Shown: positions 34,349 to 44,060 of the stretch, piece by piece
Position numbering within the stretch: position 1 is the stretch's first letter
How the letters are laid out: every line of letters begins with the position of its first letter
Origin: Gammaproteobacteria bacterium
Lineage (GTDB): Bacteria > Pseudomonadota > Gammaproteobacteria > HK1
Assembly: GCA_012103455.1 (NCBI GenBank)
Contig: WLWT01000001.1
Span: forward strand, 496,001-560,000
DNA: 64,000 bases
Direction of reading: 5' to 3'
The notes under the pieces: generated by a model
Told to the model about the DNA's origin: nothing
Databases searched by the model: none
Seen by the model: only the letters and a program-made list of their open reading frames with translations
Position numbers and translations under genes: made by a program

Positions 34349-35665
34349 GGTTCTTCTGGATTTTGAATGGGTATTGTATTCTCTCCTGATTAAACTTCCC
34401 AGTCCCCAGTGAGAGCCCAGAATGACTGAGCACCAATTTTTAGAAGCCGTCCTCTCTCTCGTAGCCCCTTGGGGCGTCCATCACGTCGATGTCGACGAAG
34501 AGGCGAAAGAAGTGCATGTCTGGCTTGAGCACCAGAAAGGGACCAAGTGGAAGTGTCCAGATTGCGATCAGGAACTGCCCTGCTACGACCACGGAAGAGA
34601 ACGGGCTTGGAGGCATCGAGACTTGTTCGAATACAAGACGTGGATTCATGCGAGGCTGCCGAGAGTGAAGGGTCCAGAGCACGGGGTTCGCCAAGTCCAA
34701 GCCCCTTGGGCAGAGGGATCGTCCCGGTTCACAACCCTGATGGAGAGCCATGTGATCGACACGCTCCAACAGTGCGAGACAGTGGAAGGAGCCCGACGTC
34801 TCAACGGTCTCTCTTGGGACGAGACCTTCGGTATCATGCAACGCGCCGTCGCTCGGGGACGAGAACGCAAAGGCGACGAAGCTCCCACAAAGAGTCGGGG
34901 TCGACGAGAAGGCGTACAAGAAGGGCCACAACTATTTCACCCTCGTCTACGATCTCGACCATTCGTCCGTCGTCCATATCTCCCAAGAGCGGACCAAAGC
35001 GAGTCTTGTGGAGTATTACGAGAGGCTGACGCCGGCGCAGTTCGGTGCGATCGAAGCCATCTCGATGGACATGTGGGAGCCGTTCTACCTGGCGACCGTG
35101 GAGACGGTTCCGCTGGCGAAAGACAAGATTGTGTTTGATCGATTCCACATTGCGCAGCCCGTCAATAAGGCAGTCGACAAGGTGCGGCGCGAGGAAAATC
35201 GAACTCTGAAGGCAGAAGGGATCGCTCTCCTCAAAGGCACGAAGTATTTGTGGCTTTATTCCGAGAAGAACCTCCCGGAAAAACGGAAGGAATCTTTTGA
35301 AAGCCTGAAGGCTGTGAACCTGAAGACCGGTCGCGCGTGGTCCATTAAAGAAATGTTGGGCGAACTCTGGGAGGCTCCCAGCGTCGAAGCGGGGCGCGAG
35401 TTCTTCCAACGCTGGTTCGGTGGGGCGAGACGCAGCCAACTGGAGCCGATCAAGACGGTTGCGTTGACGGTCAAGAATCATCTCGAAGGGATTCTCAACT
35501 ATCTCCGACATCGTGTGACCAACGGAGTGGCCGAGGGGATGAACAGCAAGATCCAGACCGTCCGACGGAACGCTCGTGGCCATCGGAATACCGAGAACTT
35601 GAAGACAGCAATCATGTTCTTTTGTGGGAGACTGGAGCTTCACCCACACTAAACCCGGAAGAACC
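34349..35665 (+). mobile_element. ISL3-family insertion sequence with 8-bp target duplication
   Basis: 1317 bp bounded by inverted repeats GGTTCTTCTGGATTT (left) and AAACCCGGAAGAACC (right). It is flanked by the direct repeat AACAATAC at 34341-34348 and 35666-35673, the 8-bp duplication expected of ISL3. Removing the element and one repeat rejoins the IS630 transposase frame exactly, so both boundaries are certain. Confidence 0.93.
34422..35652 (+). pseudogene. ISL3-family transposase, frameshifted
   Basis: The 5' frame (MTEHQFLEAVLSLVAPWGV) carries the zinc-finger-like CPDCDQ and HRDLFEYKTWI; the family's DDE domain then continues in another frame from about 34885 (VGVDEKAYKKGHNYFTLVYD, then MDMWEPFYLATVE, FDRFHIAQPVNKAVDKVRR, EGMNSKIQTVRRNARG). 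One frameshift near 34880-34890 separates them. All catalytic blocks are present, so the lesion is recent, a sequencing error, or a programmed shift. Confidence 0.88.
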
Positions 35666-36520
35666 AACAATACTAACGTGAGCCTACCTTGGCTAGTGCG
35701 GACAAATTCTTGCACTTTCTTGGCTCGATGAATTCGATGGCCATCAACAACCCAATAGATCGCTCGCTTGGCGTTGTGCAGCAAACGCCTTAGAAAGTCG
35801 ATAAAAACGTCTGCGGTTACCCGTGATTCGGTCACCATGAAACGCAGGTGACCCTTCGGCGAAACGGCTGACAGCCTATTTACGCTAAAGCGCCGACCCG
35901 TTTTCGCTACAACCAGCGTATCACCCCGTACCCCCCAAGTGGTACCACGATGATAATCCGACCGGATCGTCGATTCGTCGCCAAAATAGACCCGCGCTCG
36001 GCGCCTTTTCGCTTCTTGTTGTACTTCAGGCCAAGTTTCTTTTAACCATACCTTAACCTGAGCAGGGTCTGGCTCGTATGCCTTAAACCCAGGGCGCTGC
36101 GCACTCATCCCCCAACGAGACAGGCTATTGCCCACCGAGCGCTCACTGACTTCGATGCCAAATTTGTCTTTCAGTCATATCTGAATCATCGAGCGCATCC
36201 ACAGGGCATCGTGACAATCCAATTGCAACGGATTCGTTTTAACCCGTTCACCTAAGCGATCCGCACATTCATCGGGAAACTTTCTTGGGTGGCCCGTGAT
36301 CTTGCCGGTGGACAGCGCCTACTCACTACCTTGCTCATACCTGGATAACCAATCGTCAATGCAAAAACGATGAAATCCGAAGGCTTTGAATTACTTTTTC
36401 AGGGCTTTCACCCGATAATACTTGCGCAACCGCGTGCCTGCGGATGGCTTCTCGCGCGGAATGGGGCAGTGAGCGACCGTCTGTCTTTTTCATAGCATCA
36501 TTATAACACATTTTATTAAT

Positions 36521-37282
36521 TTGTGTCGGATAATTTTTTGCCGAAGTAGTAAGGACATTTGCACTTATGTGAAGTTGAATTTTGGTAAGGTCTACAGTGT
36601 AAGCGGCATGACAAAATGGCTTCATCGCAATAATTTCTGCCATAAGAAGCCCGATGCAGTTCCAGCGAAAGCAAACGCACAGGCGCAAAAAGCGTTCGTC
36701 AAGGAATATGAACACCTTTCGAAAGACGCTAAAAACAAGGGTTTAATCTATTTCTCGGACAGTTTTCATCCGCAGTATCAAACGCGGTTGGCCTATGGAT
36801 GGATTTTAAGAGGCACTCGAAAAAGTATTGCCACAACGGCTCGTCAAACACGATTGAATTTCATTGGTGCTGTATCTTTGGATGGTCACAAAATAATCCA
36901 GACTGAAGTTGAGCGAGTGAATGCGGAAACTATTAAATCTTTTCTAAAGTCTCTACGCAAACAGCATACGCCAGAGAAAGAAATTCATGTAATTTGGGAT
37001 AATGCGGCTTATCATAAGAGCAAAGACGTTCAGTCTTATGCCAAGGACTCAAATATTAAATTACACTATTTGCCGCCATATTCACCGAATTTAAATCCAA
37101 TTGAGCGACTTTGGAAAATGATGCATGAAGAGGTTACTTATAATCGGTACTATGAGAAGTTTTTAGATTTTCGGGAAGCATCTTTGAATTTTTTCAAGCG
37201 TATAGGAAGACGAAAGGCTTTATTGAGAAAAAGAATCACTGATAGGTTTCACATTATTAATGCACCGATGTTCGCATCTTGA
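36521..37282 (+). pseudogene. IS630-family transposase, 5'-truncated second copy
   Basis: 253 residues, AT-rich, unrelated in detail to the IS630 copy next to it. The winged-helix end (SVSGMTKWLHRNNFCHKKP) and a full DDE domain are present: LIYFSDSFHPQYQ, HVIWDNAAYHKS and LPPYSPNLNPIERLWKMM. The N-terminal ~90 residues of a normal ~340-residue transposase are missing where the older IS630 copy begins. Its base composition differs sharply from the flanking chromosome, pointing to a low-GC donor. Confidence 0.85.
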
Positions 37283-38037
37283 AGTGTGACGGGTATATAC
37301 GGGCTGACTGGAGTCCTGAGCAGGTTTGCGGAAGGCTTAAACACGAAGGCGTTATCGAGCTTCATCATGAAACCATTGACCAGTACATTTCAGATGATAA
37401 AGCCAACGGTGGAACGCTCTACAAGCACTTGCGCCAGCAGAGAAAAACTTATCGAAAAAGATACGGTTGTGCGCACAATCGAACCGCTATTGCTGATCGT
37501 GTCGGTATTGAAGACAGGTCACAGGACGTTAACAAGCGTGAGCGAGTAGGTGACTGGAAAGCGGATACCGTCATCGGTAAAAAAACACAAAGGAGCTATC
37601 GTCACACTGGATGAGCGAAAAACAAAACTGCGACTTGCACTACCCTTGCAGAGCAAAAAAAGCAGATGCGGTTAAACAGGCCATGATTGACGTAATGGAG
37701 CCTGTCAAAAAGTGTGTCAAGACGATTACTTACGACAATGGCAAAGAGTTTGTAGGTCATACAGCAGTCAACAAGGCGCTGAAGTGCAAAAGCTATTTTG
37801 CAACGCCTTAGCACTCATGGGAAAGAGGGCAAAATGAAAATGGGAATGGGTTACTCAGACAGTACTTCCCCAAATCCATGGAGTTGGGTCAAGTCACCGA
37901 AACAGAGGTGATTAGAGTGGTTGACAAGTTAAACAGCAGACCCAGAAAGTGCCTTAGTTACAAGACTCCTTACGAGATGTTTAAGGAACTGACTGGAATA
38001 GATGCAAGAAAAGTCATGGGTTATGCACTTATGACTT
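37279..38037 (+). pseudogene. IS30-family transposase remnant
   Basis: Three frames together encode the C-terminal two thirds of an IS30 transposase: YIRADWSPEQVCGRLKHEG, YKHLRQQRKTYRKRYG, KRERVGDWKADTVIGK, then KKCVKTITYDNGKEFVGH, and last NGLLRQYFPK, LNSRPRKCLSYKTPYEMF. Frameshifts lie near 37600 and 37810. The N-terminus is lost at the junction with the IS630 remnant. An element with MITE-like inverted repeats follows directly (38039-38139). Confidence 0.85.
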
Positions 38038-38038
38038 G

Positions 38039-38139
38039 AGGGCACCTCTAATAATCCACATTCTGAAATCTGATGATCAATAAAATCAGTCAGTTACGCT
38101 CTAGCAAAACGTTAAAATCGTAATTTTTAGAGGTGCCCT
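38039..38139. mobile_element. 101-bp segment with MITE-like terminal inverted repeats
   Basis: It begins AGGGCACCTCTAATAAT and ends ATTTTTAGAGGTGCCCT: the ends match those of the 144-bp MITE family, but the AT-rich interior does not. It lies right behind the IS30 transposase remnant, so one of these ends may be the right end of that insertion sequence. That would make a related IS the source of transposase for the MITEs (inference). Confidence 0.6.
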
Positions 38140-38182
38140 TGAATCCAAGACACAACTTAGATGTATAAAGTTTTAATTACTA

Positions 38183-38216
38183 AAAGAAGAGATTTAGTAT
38201 TAAACCTCTCTTTTTT
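38183..38216. terminator. Bidirectional hairpin terminator at the end of the phage-like gene
   Basis: AAGAGATTTA-GTAT-TAAACCTCTCTT with T runs on either side can stop transcription on both strands. It lies 18 bp past the stop of the minus-strand phage-like gene at 38234. Confidence 0.6.
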
Positions 38217-38233
38217 ATATGTTGTTCAGTTTG

Positions 38234-39289
38234 TTATGATACTAAATCTAGAAGTGTTTTTAGACCATCTCCAAAAATAGCATCTTTAATTTCGACTTTA
38301 TATTCATCACCTGCAGGAATATGCATCGTAAAGTAATACTCAGGAGGTTGTACTTCTTCACTTATACCAATACTAATGTAATCTGCATCTCTTAAATTAA
38401 GCACTATTTCATTACTTTTATCTAAAACATAATTACCTTTTTGTGTAAGTAATGAAGCGCCTTCTGCATATGCACTGACTAATTCACTTATACTATCAGA
38501 CCATACAGCATCTGTTTTTAGCACATCATCTGTATTTTCATTAGCAAATCTAAATTCGAATACCTTTTTTGCAGGTTGTGATGTTCCATCAAAATGAACA
38601 TGTACATTTGTTATTTTATCTAAATTATAGATAAATCCTGTTTCCTTATTAAGTACATATTTAGTGTTAAGAATATTAAACTTATTGTTAAGTACACTAT
38701 CATTAGCTGTATTACTATCAACTACAGTAATTAAATCATTTAATTGTGTAGTTAAGGCATCTACACGTGTTGCTAGATCAGTAGGTTGTGTACCTTGCTT
38801 CCATGTCATAGTACCACCGCCAAGCTGTGCTGGAATAGCAATCGCATCACCGCCAAATACAGATTTTAATGTATACTTTTCAATATTTGTATCTGTAGCA
38901 GATTCACCTTCAGCAACAAAAGCATAAGGGATAGCATTTGTATTATCTGGTGGTAAATTACCAGGGAAAGTATAACCACCGCTAATAGATTTAACATTAC
39001 TAAAACGTAATTGATCATCAGGGTCTTGAGTCCAATTAAGATTAGTCTTAAGTAGTGCAACATCATTATCTTCTCTTAAATAGTAGAAGAAGTCTGTTCC
39101 TGCATAAGGTGGACCACCAGCAGTTAATCTCTCATATTCGTAATATGGGTTTGTAATACTTGACCATGCAGAAATATTTGTATCAGAGCCATCATATCTA
39201 TAATATGTACCGTTTAGGTTAACACTTTGGCTGTTATTACCGTTATTACCTGTTATTGTAAAATAATCGTTTGTATGTTTAGTAGCCAT
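38234..39289 (-). CDS. Phage-like structural protein, AT-rich island
   Basis: 351 residues encoded in strikingly AT-rich DNA with AT-ending codons, unlike everything around it. The N-terminus is rich in Asn, Thr, Ser and Tyr (TGNNGNNSQSVNLNGTYYRY), as in virion or tail-fibre proteins. A short coiled-coil-like part follows (DLATRVDALTTQLNDLI, ~170-200) and then a beta-rich C-terminal part (VHVHFDGTSQPAKKVFEFRF). I do not recognise a family. The strong AAGGAGG eight bases before the ATG and the tight terminators on both sides fit a T4-like or marine phage gene. A chimeric assembly is possible. Confidence 0.6.
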   Translation of the reverse strand: MATKHTNDYFTITGNNGNNSQSVNLNGTYYRYDGSDTNISAWSSITNPYYEYERLTAGGPPYAGTDFFYYLREDNDVALLKTNLNWTQDPDDQLRFSNVKSISGGYTFPGNLPPDNTNAIPYAFVAEGESATDTNIEKYTLKSVFGGDAIAIPAQLGGGTMTWKQGTQPTDLATRVDALTTQLNDLITVVDSNTANDSVLNNKFNILNTKYVLNKETGFIYNLDKITNVHVHFDGTSQPAKKVFEFRFANENTDDVLKTDAVWSDSISELVSAYAEGASLLTQKGNYVLDKSNEIVLNLRDADYISIGISEEVQPPEYYFTMHIPAGDEYKVEIKDAIFGDGLKTLLDLVS

Positions 39290-39371
39290 TTTATTTCCTC
39301 CTTCTTTAAGGACTTGTTTTAATCGCAGTAGTCATACTGAAACTACAGACGTTGTATCTGTGTATGGTATT

Positions 39372-39404
39372 TATTAAAAAAGAAGAGACTAACTCCTCCT
39401 TCCT
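39372..39404 (-). terminator. Hairpin terminator on the minus strand
   Basis: Minus strand reads AAGGAGGAG-TTAGT-CTCTTCTTTTTT: an imperfect 8-bp stem with one bulge and one G-T pair, then six T. It follows the stop of the truncated gene at 39406 and precedes the phage-like gene. Confidence 0.5.
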
Positions 39405-39405
39405 T

Positions 39406-39555
39406 TTATATGTTATTGCGAACAAACATCTTCACAAGTTGTGCTACGATATTACTTCGAACAATATGTTGTACACCGAATCTAATGATAGGTGCATCTA
39501 CACCATAGTGCGCACACATCTCAACGAAATCTTGTAAATCATCGCTTAATACCCT
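39406..39555 (-). pseudogene. C-terminal fragment of a second phage-like gene
   Basis: The minus strand is open up to the edge of the AT-rich island and encodes VLSDDLQDFVEMCAHYG, then APIIRFGVQHIVRSNIVAQ, and ends VKMFVRNNI before TAA at 39408-39406, followed by a terminator. It has the same AT-rich composition as the next gene. GC-rich chromosomal sequence begins at about 39556, so the upstream part was lost at the insertion boundary. Confidence 0.5.
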
Positions 39556-39939
39556 AGTGGAAATCACCGGGATCGCCATTGATCCAAATCAGGGTATTAG
39601 CGATGGGGGTATTCTCAACCCCCAGAGCCCGCAGTGTCTAGCCAGACTCGCGCCTACACTGGCACCGGCCAGCGCCATCATCGATTCGCGCAGTTGGGCT
39701 GGCTGTTGCGGTGCGATGGCTGAGGTGGACGGTGCCGATGGACGCATCTCAAGCGCTTCGCCAACAAGCCGGTGCCCCAGGGGCTACCGGCGCCATCACC
39801 CCGAGGAGACCGTGCTCTACGGCAATCGTAGAGCAACCCGCTGAGTCGGTGTTCGCGGGGCAAGAAGAGCAGGGCCGGGCGTGGCCTCGATACGTCCGCG
39901 AAGAATTCGAGTCGTATTGGCGCTGCGCTCGATTGGAAC
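39556..39939. other. GC-rich stretch without recognisable gene
   Basis: About 380 bp of normal chromosomal composition between the phage-like island and the first recognisable DUF808 sequence. I see no convincing reading frame. It probably is the decayed 5' part of the DUF808 gene, but no aligned segment could be identified. Confidence 0.4.
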
Positions 39940-40779
39940 ATGGCTTGGTACGCGCCCAGTGCACGGGCTGTCGCTGACCAGAGCGTCAAAACGGACAGAG
40001 AGTTACCCGTGGTGTGGGCGGTGGCCAAGGGATCGGCCCTCAACAAGTGCATCTTGGCGCCGGCGGCCTTGCTTGCCAGTGCCACCGTGCCAGTGCTCAT
40101 CACCCCACCTCTGATGCTGAGCGGCGCTTATCTGTGTTTTGAGGGATTTGAAAACATCGCCGCACTCTTCCACGCCAAGGAAGACAAAGAAGCGCGGCAT
40201 AGGAGGCAGGTGGCGGCGAATAAAGAGCCGAACGTGGACATGGTGGCCTTCGAGAAAGCTAAGATCAAAGGCGCTATTACCACCGAATTTGTCTTATCCG
40301 CCTAGATCATCGTCATCGCCTTGGGCACTGTTCAGACGATGCCGCTGGCCACCCAAGCGGGGGTTTTGGTGGCGATCGCAGTGCTCACGGCGGTGGGGGT
40401 GTACGGACTGGTGGCGGGGATCGTCAAGCTCGATGATGCCGGGTTGTACCTGAGCGAAGCGAAGGGCGCGTTTAAGCGAAGCGCAGGGGCCGTGCTTTTG
40501 TGGTTCGCGCCCTATCTTATGAAAACGCTATCCGTGGTGGGCACGACGGCCATGTTCTTGGTGGGAGGCGGGCTCTTGGCCCACGGGCTGGCGATGAGCG
40601 AATCATTGCTCCACCAGGCTGAAGTCACGGCGGCGGGTGTAGCCACATTCGGCGATCTGCTCGCCACCGTGTCCGGTGTGGTCATCAACGGCCTGCTGGG
40701 CTTGGTGGCCGGGGCCATACTGGTGGCCCTGCTCCACCTCGTCAAGACGCCGGGTAAGGGCGAAACGCCCACAGACTAG
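39940..40779 (+). pseudogene. DUF808 family inner-membrane protein, degraded
   Basis: Family blocks are clear: RELPVVWAVAKGSALNKCIL, LSGAYLCFEGFENIAALFH, VAFEKAKIKGAITTEFVLSA, then IIVIALGTVQTMPLATQAG and several membrane helices to the end (GLLAHGLAMSESLLHQ). A TAG at 40303-40305 replaces the conserved Glu codon after FVLSA, and the conserved N-terminal part (about 80-100 residues) is not found. The family (YedI type) is of unknown function. The gene looks inactivated by mutation after its 5' end was disturbed. Confidence 0.85.
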
Positions 40780-42182
40780 ACTACCGGTGTATCGATCTGC
40801 GCATGCGCCTCAATGATTTCCGCGGCCGCCAGACAGACGTCTTCGCGATAGCGGCGAGAGACCAATTGCACACCCATGGGCAATCCCTCATGCAACCCGG
40901 TGGGCACGTTGATCGCGGGGAGTCCCAGCACCGGGATGGCCAACTGGGGTAACTGTGCATGCCAAATGCGCTGGTAATCAGCGTAGCTTTGGCTATCGAA
41001 GCCTAGGGGAAACGCTTGCTCACCGGAGCTTGGCATCAGCACCAGCGGGTGGTGATCTAAAAACACCTCCCAGGCGCGCAATAGACGTTCGCGCTCGACC
41101 AGCGCGTCCAACACCACCTGGGGTCCGCGCCGCGGCGCACCTGCGCACCAATAGCCGACCGCGCGCTGAATACCTTCATCACCGTGTTCCTCAATATCGG
41201 GCAACAAGGCTTTGATCAGGTCGTCTATGGCCAGATCGGTCCACAGATCGGCAATATTGCCAAGCTCTGGCGGCTCTGTGTCTTCGACGATGTACCCGGC
41301 GTTCTCCAGCCATGCAGCGGCTTGCTTTACCACCCCTTCGACGGCATCGGCGAGCCCACGGCCAGCAGGATTTTCAACCACGGCGACCCGGATAGGCCGG
41401 CTCAGCGGTTCTCCATCGAACGGCACCGCATTCCACTTAGGATCACGGATATCGCCCGCGGCCATGACCTCCATGGCCAATCGCGCATCGCGTACCGTGC
41501 GGGTGAGTGGACCTTGGACCGCCATCAGTTGGGCCGAGATAGGCCGGCCAGCGCCGCCGGTGGACGGGTTGTAGGTCGGCGCGCGCCCGTAGCTTGGGCG
41601 CAGACCCACCAGAGCACAACAAAACGCCGGGTAGCGCACCGAGCCGGCGATGTCATTGCCCTGCCCGATGGGCGCCATGCCGGCGGCTACACTGGAGGCG
41701 GCGCCGCCGCTTGAACCGCCCGGTGTGCGCGCGTGATCCCAGGGGTTCAAAGTGACCCCGTGCAACGTGTTTTCAGTGAACCAGCGCATGGAGAAAGCAG
41801 GGGTGTTGGTGCGCCCTATGGGAATTGCGCCCGCTTTACGAAAATTGCTGACCGTTGGGCTATCCTGCGCCGCAACCCGATCGCGAAATGCTTCCACGCC
41901 GTTGTCTGTAGGACAGCCGGCTTGGTCGGTATTGACCTTGATGGTGACCGGTACCCCGTGCAAAGGACCCAGGATATCCCCTCTAGCTAACGCCTGATCA
42001 GCTTGCGCGGCGGCGACCCGCGCCTCCTCGTGTAGCGGCAAAACGATGGCATTCAGTGCAGGATTCACCCGTTCGATACGCCGCAGATGCGCCGCGATGA
42101 CTTCCTCGCATGACACCTGGCCGGTGCGGATCAAGTGGGCCAGTTCAACGGCATCTTGTTGCCACAGTTCGGTCATGGACAT
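40776..42182 (-). CDS. Amidase (amidase signature family)
   Basis: 468 residues from ATG 42182 ([18 protein letters not shown]), with GAGGCGAGAG upstream. The catalytic triad of the family is visible: Lys in [11 protein letters not shown], the cis-Ser in [12 protein letters not shown] and the nucleophile Ser in [16 protein letters not shown]. It hydrolyses an amide; the substrate is not predictable. The 5' end overlaps the dihydroorotase 3' end by about 10 bp, so they are probably co-transcribed. Confidence 0.88.
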   Translation of the reverse strand: MSMTELWQQDAVELAHLIRTGQVSCEEVIAAHLRRIERVNPALNAIVLPLHEEARVAAAQADQALARGDILGPLHGVPVTIKVNTDQAGCPTDNGVEAFRDRVAAQDSPTVSNFRKAGAIPIGRTNTPAFSMRWFTENTLHGVTLNPWDHARTPGGSSGGAASSVAAGMAPIGQGNDIAGSVRYPAFCCALVGLRPSYGRAPTYNPSTGGAGRPISAQLMAVQGPLTRTVRDARLAMEVMAAGDIRDPKWNAVPFDGEPLSRPIRVAVVENPAGRGLADAVEGVVKQAAAWLENAGYIVEDTEPPELGNIADLWTDLAIDDLIKALLPDIEEHGDEGIQRAVGYWCAGAPRRGPQVVLDALVERERLLRAWEVFLDHHPLVLMPSSGEQAFPLGFDSQSYADYQRIWHAQLPQLAIPVLGLPAINVPTGLHEGLPMGVQLVSRRYREDVCLAAAEIIEAHAQIDTPVV

Positions 42183-43249
42183 AACTCTCGCCTCTTCGCT
42201 ACCTGAGCGGGTGATTCCACGTGCCAGTGGAGCGGAACTTGCGGATCGAAAATAACGATGGGACCATCCGGAGTCATAATTTCTTTGGGCACGGCGACCG
42301 GAGTGTTCCGCTTTATCAACCGCACGCTCGTCCGGTTCGCTGGCAGTCCGTAAAACGCGGGGCCATTGAGTGAAGTGAACGCTTCCAAACGTTCGAGGGC
42401 GGTTTCCTCTTCGAATACATGAGCCAAACATGACAGCGCGTTAGGTGCAGTGAAAAGGCCGGCGCAGCCACAGGCGCTCTCCTTGAACGATTGCAAATGC
42501 GGTGCCGAGTCCGTGCCTAGGAAGAACTGCCCCTCAGCCGAGGTGGCAGCGGCGCGCAGGGCCTGGCGGTGGCACTCGCGTTTGGCAATCGGAAGACAAT
42601 AATAGTGCGGACGTACACCGCCTTTGAAAATGGTATTGCGGTTGATCATCAGGTGGTGCGTGGTGATGGTGGCGGCGACGGTGCTGGCGCAGCTACGCAC
42701 GAAATCGACAGCATCCGCGGTCGTGACATGCTCGAACACGATTTTGAGCTGAGGCAGGCGGGCATGTAACGGACTCAATACCTGCTCGATGAATACCGCC
42801 TCGCGATCGAAGACATCGATGTCAGGATCGGTGACCTCACCGTGCACTAGCAGCGGCATCCCGATCTCGGCCATGCGCTCCAACACGGCTTGGATGTGCT
42901 TGACATGGCTGACGCCGCTGTCGGAGTTGGTAGTGGCGCCGGCCGGGTAGAGTTTGGCCGCGATGAAGTGACCGCCGGCAAAGCCCTCGCTCAGACTATT
43001 GGGATCGGTGCTGTCGGTGAGGTAGCACGTCATTAACGGCTCGAACGTATGTCGCACCGGCAGCGCGTTCAAAATCCTCTGTCTGTAGGCTTGCGCCTGC
43101 TGCGCAGTGCGCACCGGTGGGATTAGGTTAGGCATGACAATGGCGCGCGCGAACTGAGCGCTTGTGTGGGGGAGCACTGCTTCCAACAGGGCGCCATCAC
43201 GCAGATGAAGATGCCAATCGTCCGGCGTGGTGATCTCTAGTGCTTGCAA
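42173..43249 (-). CDS. pyrC: Dihydroorotase (class II)
   Basis: 358 residues. Motifs: [11 protein letters not shown] (zinc-binding His pair), [14 protein letters not shown] (carboxylated Lys), [19 protein letters not shown], and [10 protein letters not shown] with the catalytic Asp. It closes carbamoyl-aspartate to dihydroorotate in pyrimidine synthesis. The best start is TTG at 43249; the nearby ATG at 43263 is out of frame. Confidence 0.92.
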   Translation of the reverse strand: MQALEITTPDDWHLHLRDGALLEAVLPHTSAQFARAIVMPNLIPPVRTAQQAQAYRQRILNALPVRHTFEPLMTCYLTDSTDPNSLSEGFAGGHFIAAKLYPAGATTNSDSGVSHVKHIQAVLERMAEIGMPLLVHGEVTDPDIDVFDREAVFIEQVLSPLHARLPQLKIVFEHVTTADAVDFVRSCASTVAATITTHHLMINRNTIFKGGVRPHYYCLPIAKRECHRQALRAAATSAEGQFFLGTDSAPHLQSFKESACGCAGLFTAPNALSCLAHVFEEETALERLEAFTSLNGPAFYGLPANRTSVRLIKRNTPVAVPKEIMTPDGPIVIFDPQVPLHWHVESPAQVAKRRELCP

Positions 43250-43417
43250 ATCCGTGTGTCCATGGCCGCTATGTTTACTTTTTGTTGGGTTGATTGGCTA
43301 TATCTGCTGGTGTTTACCGGCAATATCTGCCGGCGCGCACCGTTATTTGGACGCCAAGTGAGCCATGATCGCACAAACGAGTAAAGACTGGAGGCGGATA
43401 GGCGCTGGGGAAGCCGG

Positions 43418-43642
43418 TCAGCGATCGCCTCGGACGCCTAGGCTCAGGAGCACAGCTTGGAGTTGCGCCTCGGTGATGGGCACGTGTTCGACCACGCGGC
43501 CGTAGAGCATGATGGCCAGCACGAAATCTCTGCCAGTCTCGCGGCACGCCTTGTTCAATTCATAGAGCACCAGCCGCTGAAGCCGGTTGAGACCGTCGCC
43601 CACATCGGGCAGCCAATCCGTCCCGGTGAGCCCGTCAGTCAC
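43418..43642 (-). CDS. Small hypothetical protein
   Basis: 74 residues, Leu-rich helical sequence (LNRLQRLVLYELNKACRETGRDF) with a well-formed end (ITEAQLQAVLLSLGVRG). The codon use is like that of the neighbours. I do not recognise a family. It lies alone between pyrC and a low-complexity intergenic stretch, so it could also be a chance frame. Confidence 0.4.
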   Translation of the reverse strand: MTDGLTGTDWLPDVGDGLNRLQRLVLYELNKACRETGRDFVLAIMLYGRVVEHVPITEAQLQAVLLSLGVRGDR

Positions 43643-43689
43643 CAGGGCTGCCTACCTAGCCGATCGCCGTGTGTCCGCGGCTGGGACGT

Positions 43690-43825
43690 GTTCATGCCTG
43701 TGTTCATGGTATGTATGTCTGTGTCCGCATCAGCCCGTACAGCCCGTATATATGTATGTCTGTGTCCGTATGTAAAGCCCGTAAAAGCCCGTACGTATGC
43801 ATATCTGTGTCCATGTTATTGGCCA
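43690..43825. repeat. Low-complexity stretch with repeated TATGTCTGTGTCC motif
   Basis: The intergenic region 43643-44060 holds no gene that I can support. Its first part repeats ATGTATGTCTGTGTCCG two times, with a third weaker copy ATGCATATCTGTGTCCATG, mixed with AGCCCGTA repeats. Related TCTGTGTC words recur at 44993 (reverse), 46328, 46351, 46743 and 63344. The second part (43975-44030) has repeated GGT(A)GG.TC / AATGGTAG words. Confidence 0.5.
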
Positions 43826-44060
43826 ACCTAGCTTTTGCCGTCATTGATGATCGCACCAGCGACTCTAGATCCGTCCACCATGCGCCACCATTGGAACGTA
43901 AAGATAACCAAATGTTGCAGCCTCCTTCTCGTGAGTCCGTTGGACCTTGCAGACCGCCGGATTGTGCCCGGTTCAATGGTAGGTCCCAGCTCAACGGTAG
44001 ATCCCGGTTCAATGGTAGGATTCCGACAATTAATAGCAGCTTTCGGTGCAGGGTGATGCG

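Larger units (their letters stand above)
34142..36493 (-). pseudogene. IS630-family transposase, split by an ISL3 element and by stops
   Basis: Read on the minus strand from ATG 36493: MKKTDGRSLPHSAREAIRRHAV, then HTH sequence with a frameshift near 36370 and in-frame stops near 36320 and 36178. The DDE part starts at 36135 with VYFGDESTIRSDYHRGTTWG and VTADVFIDFLRRLL, then WVVDGHRIHRAKKVQEF. After SQGRLTLV it is cut by the insertion at 34349-35665 and resumes at 34345 as LLPPYSPELNPDEPVWHHVKS. The three acidic residues are recognisable, but the stops and insertion make it dead. Confidence 0.88.

Noticed and set aside
38039..38139. Full sixth copy of the 144-bp MITE
   Set aside because: Only the ends match; the interior is different and shorter, so it is listed separately.
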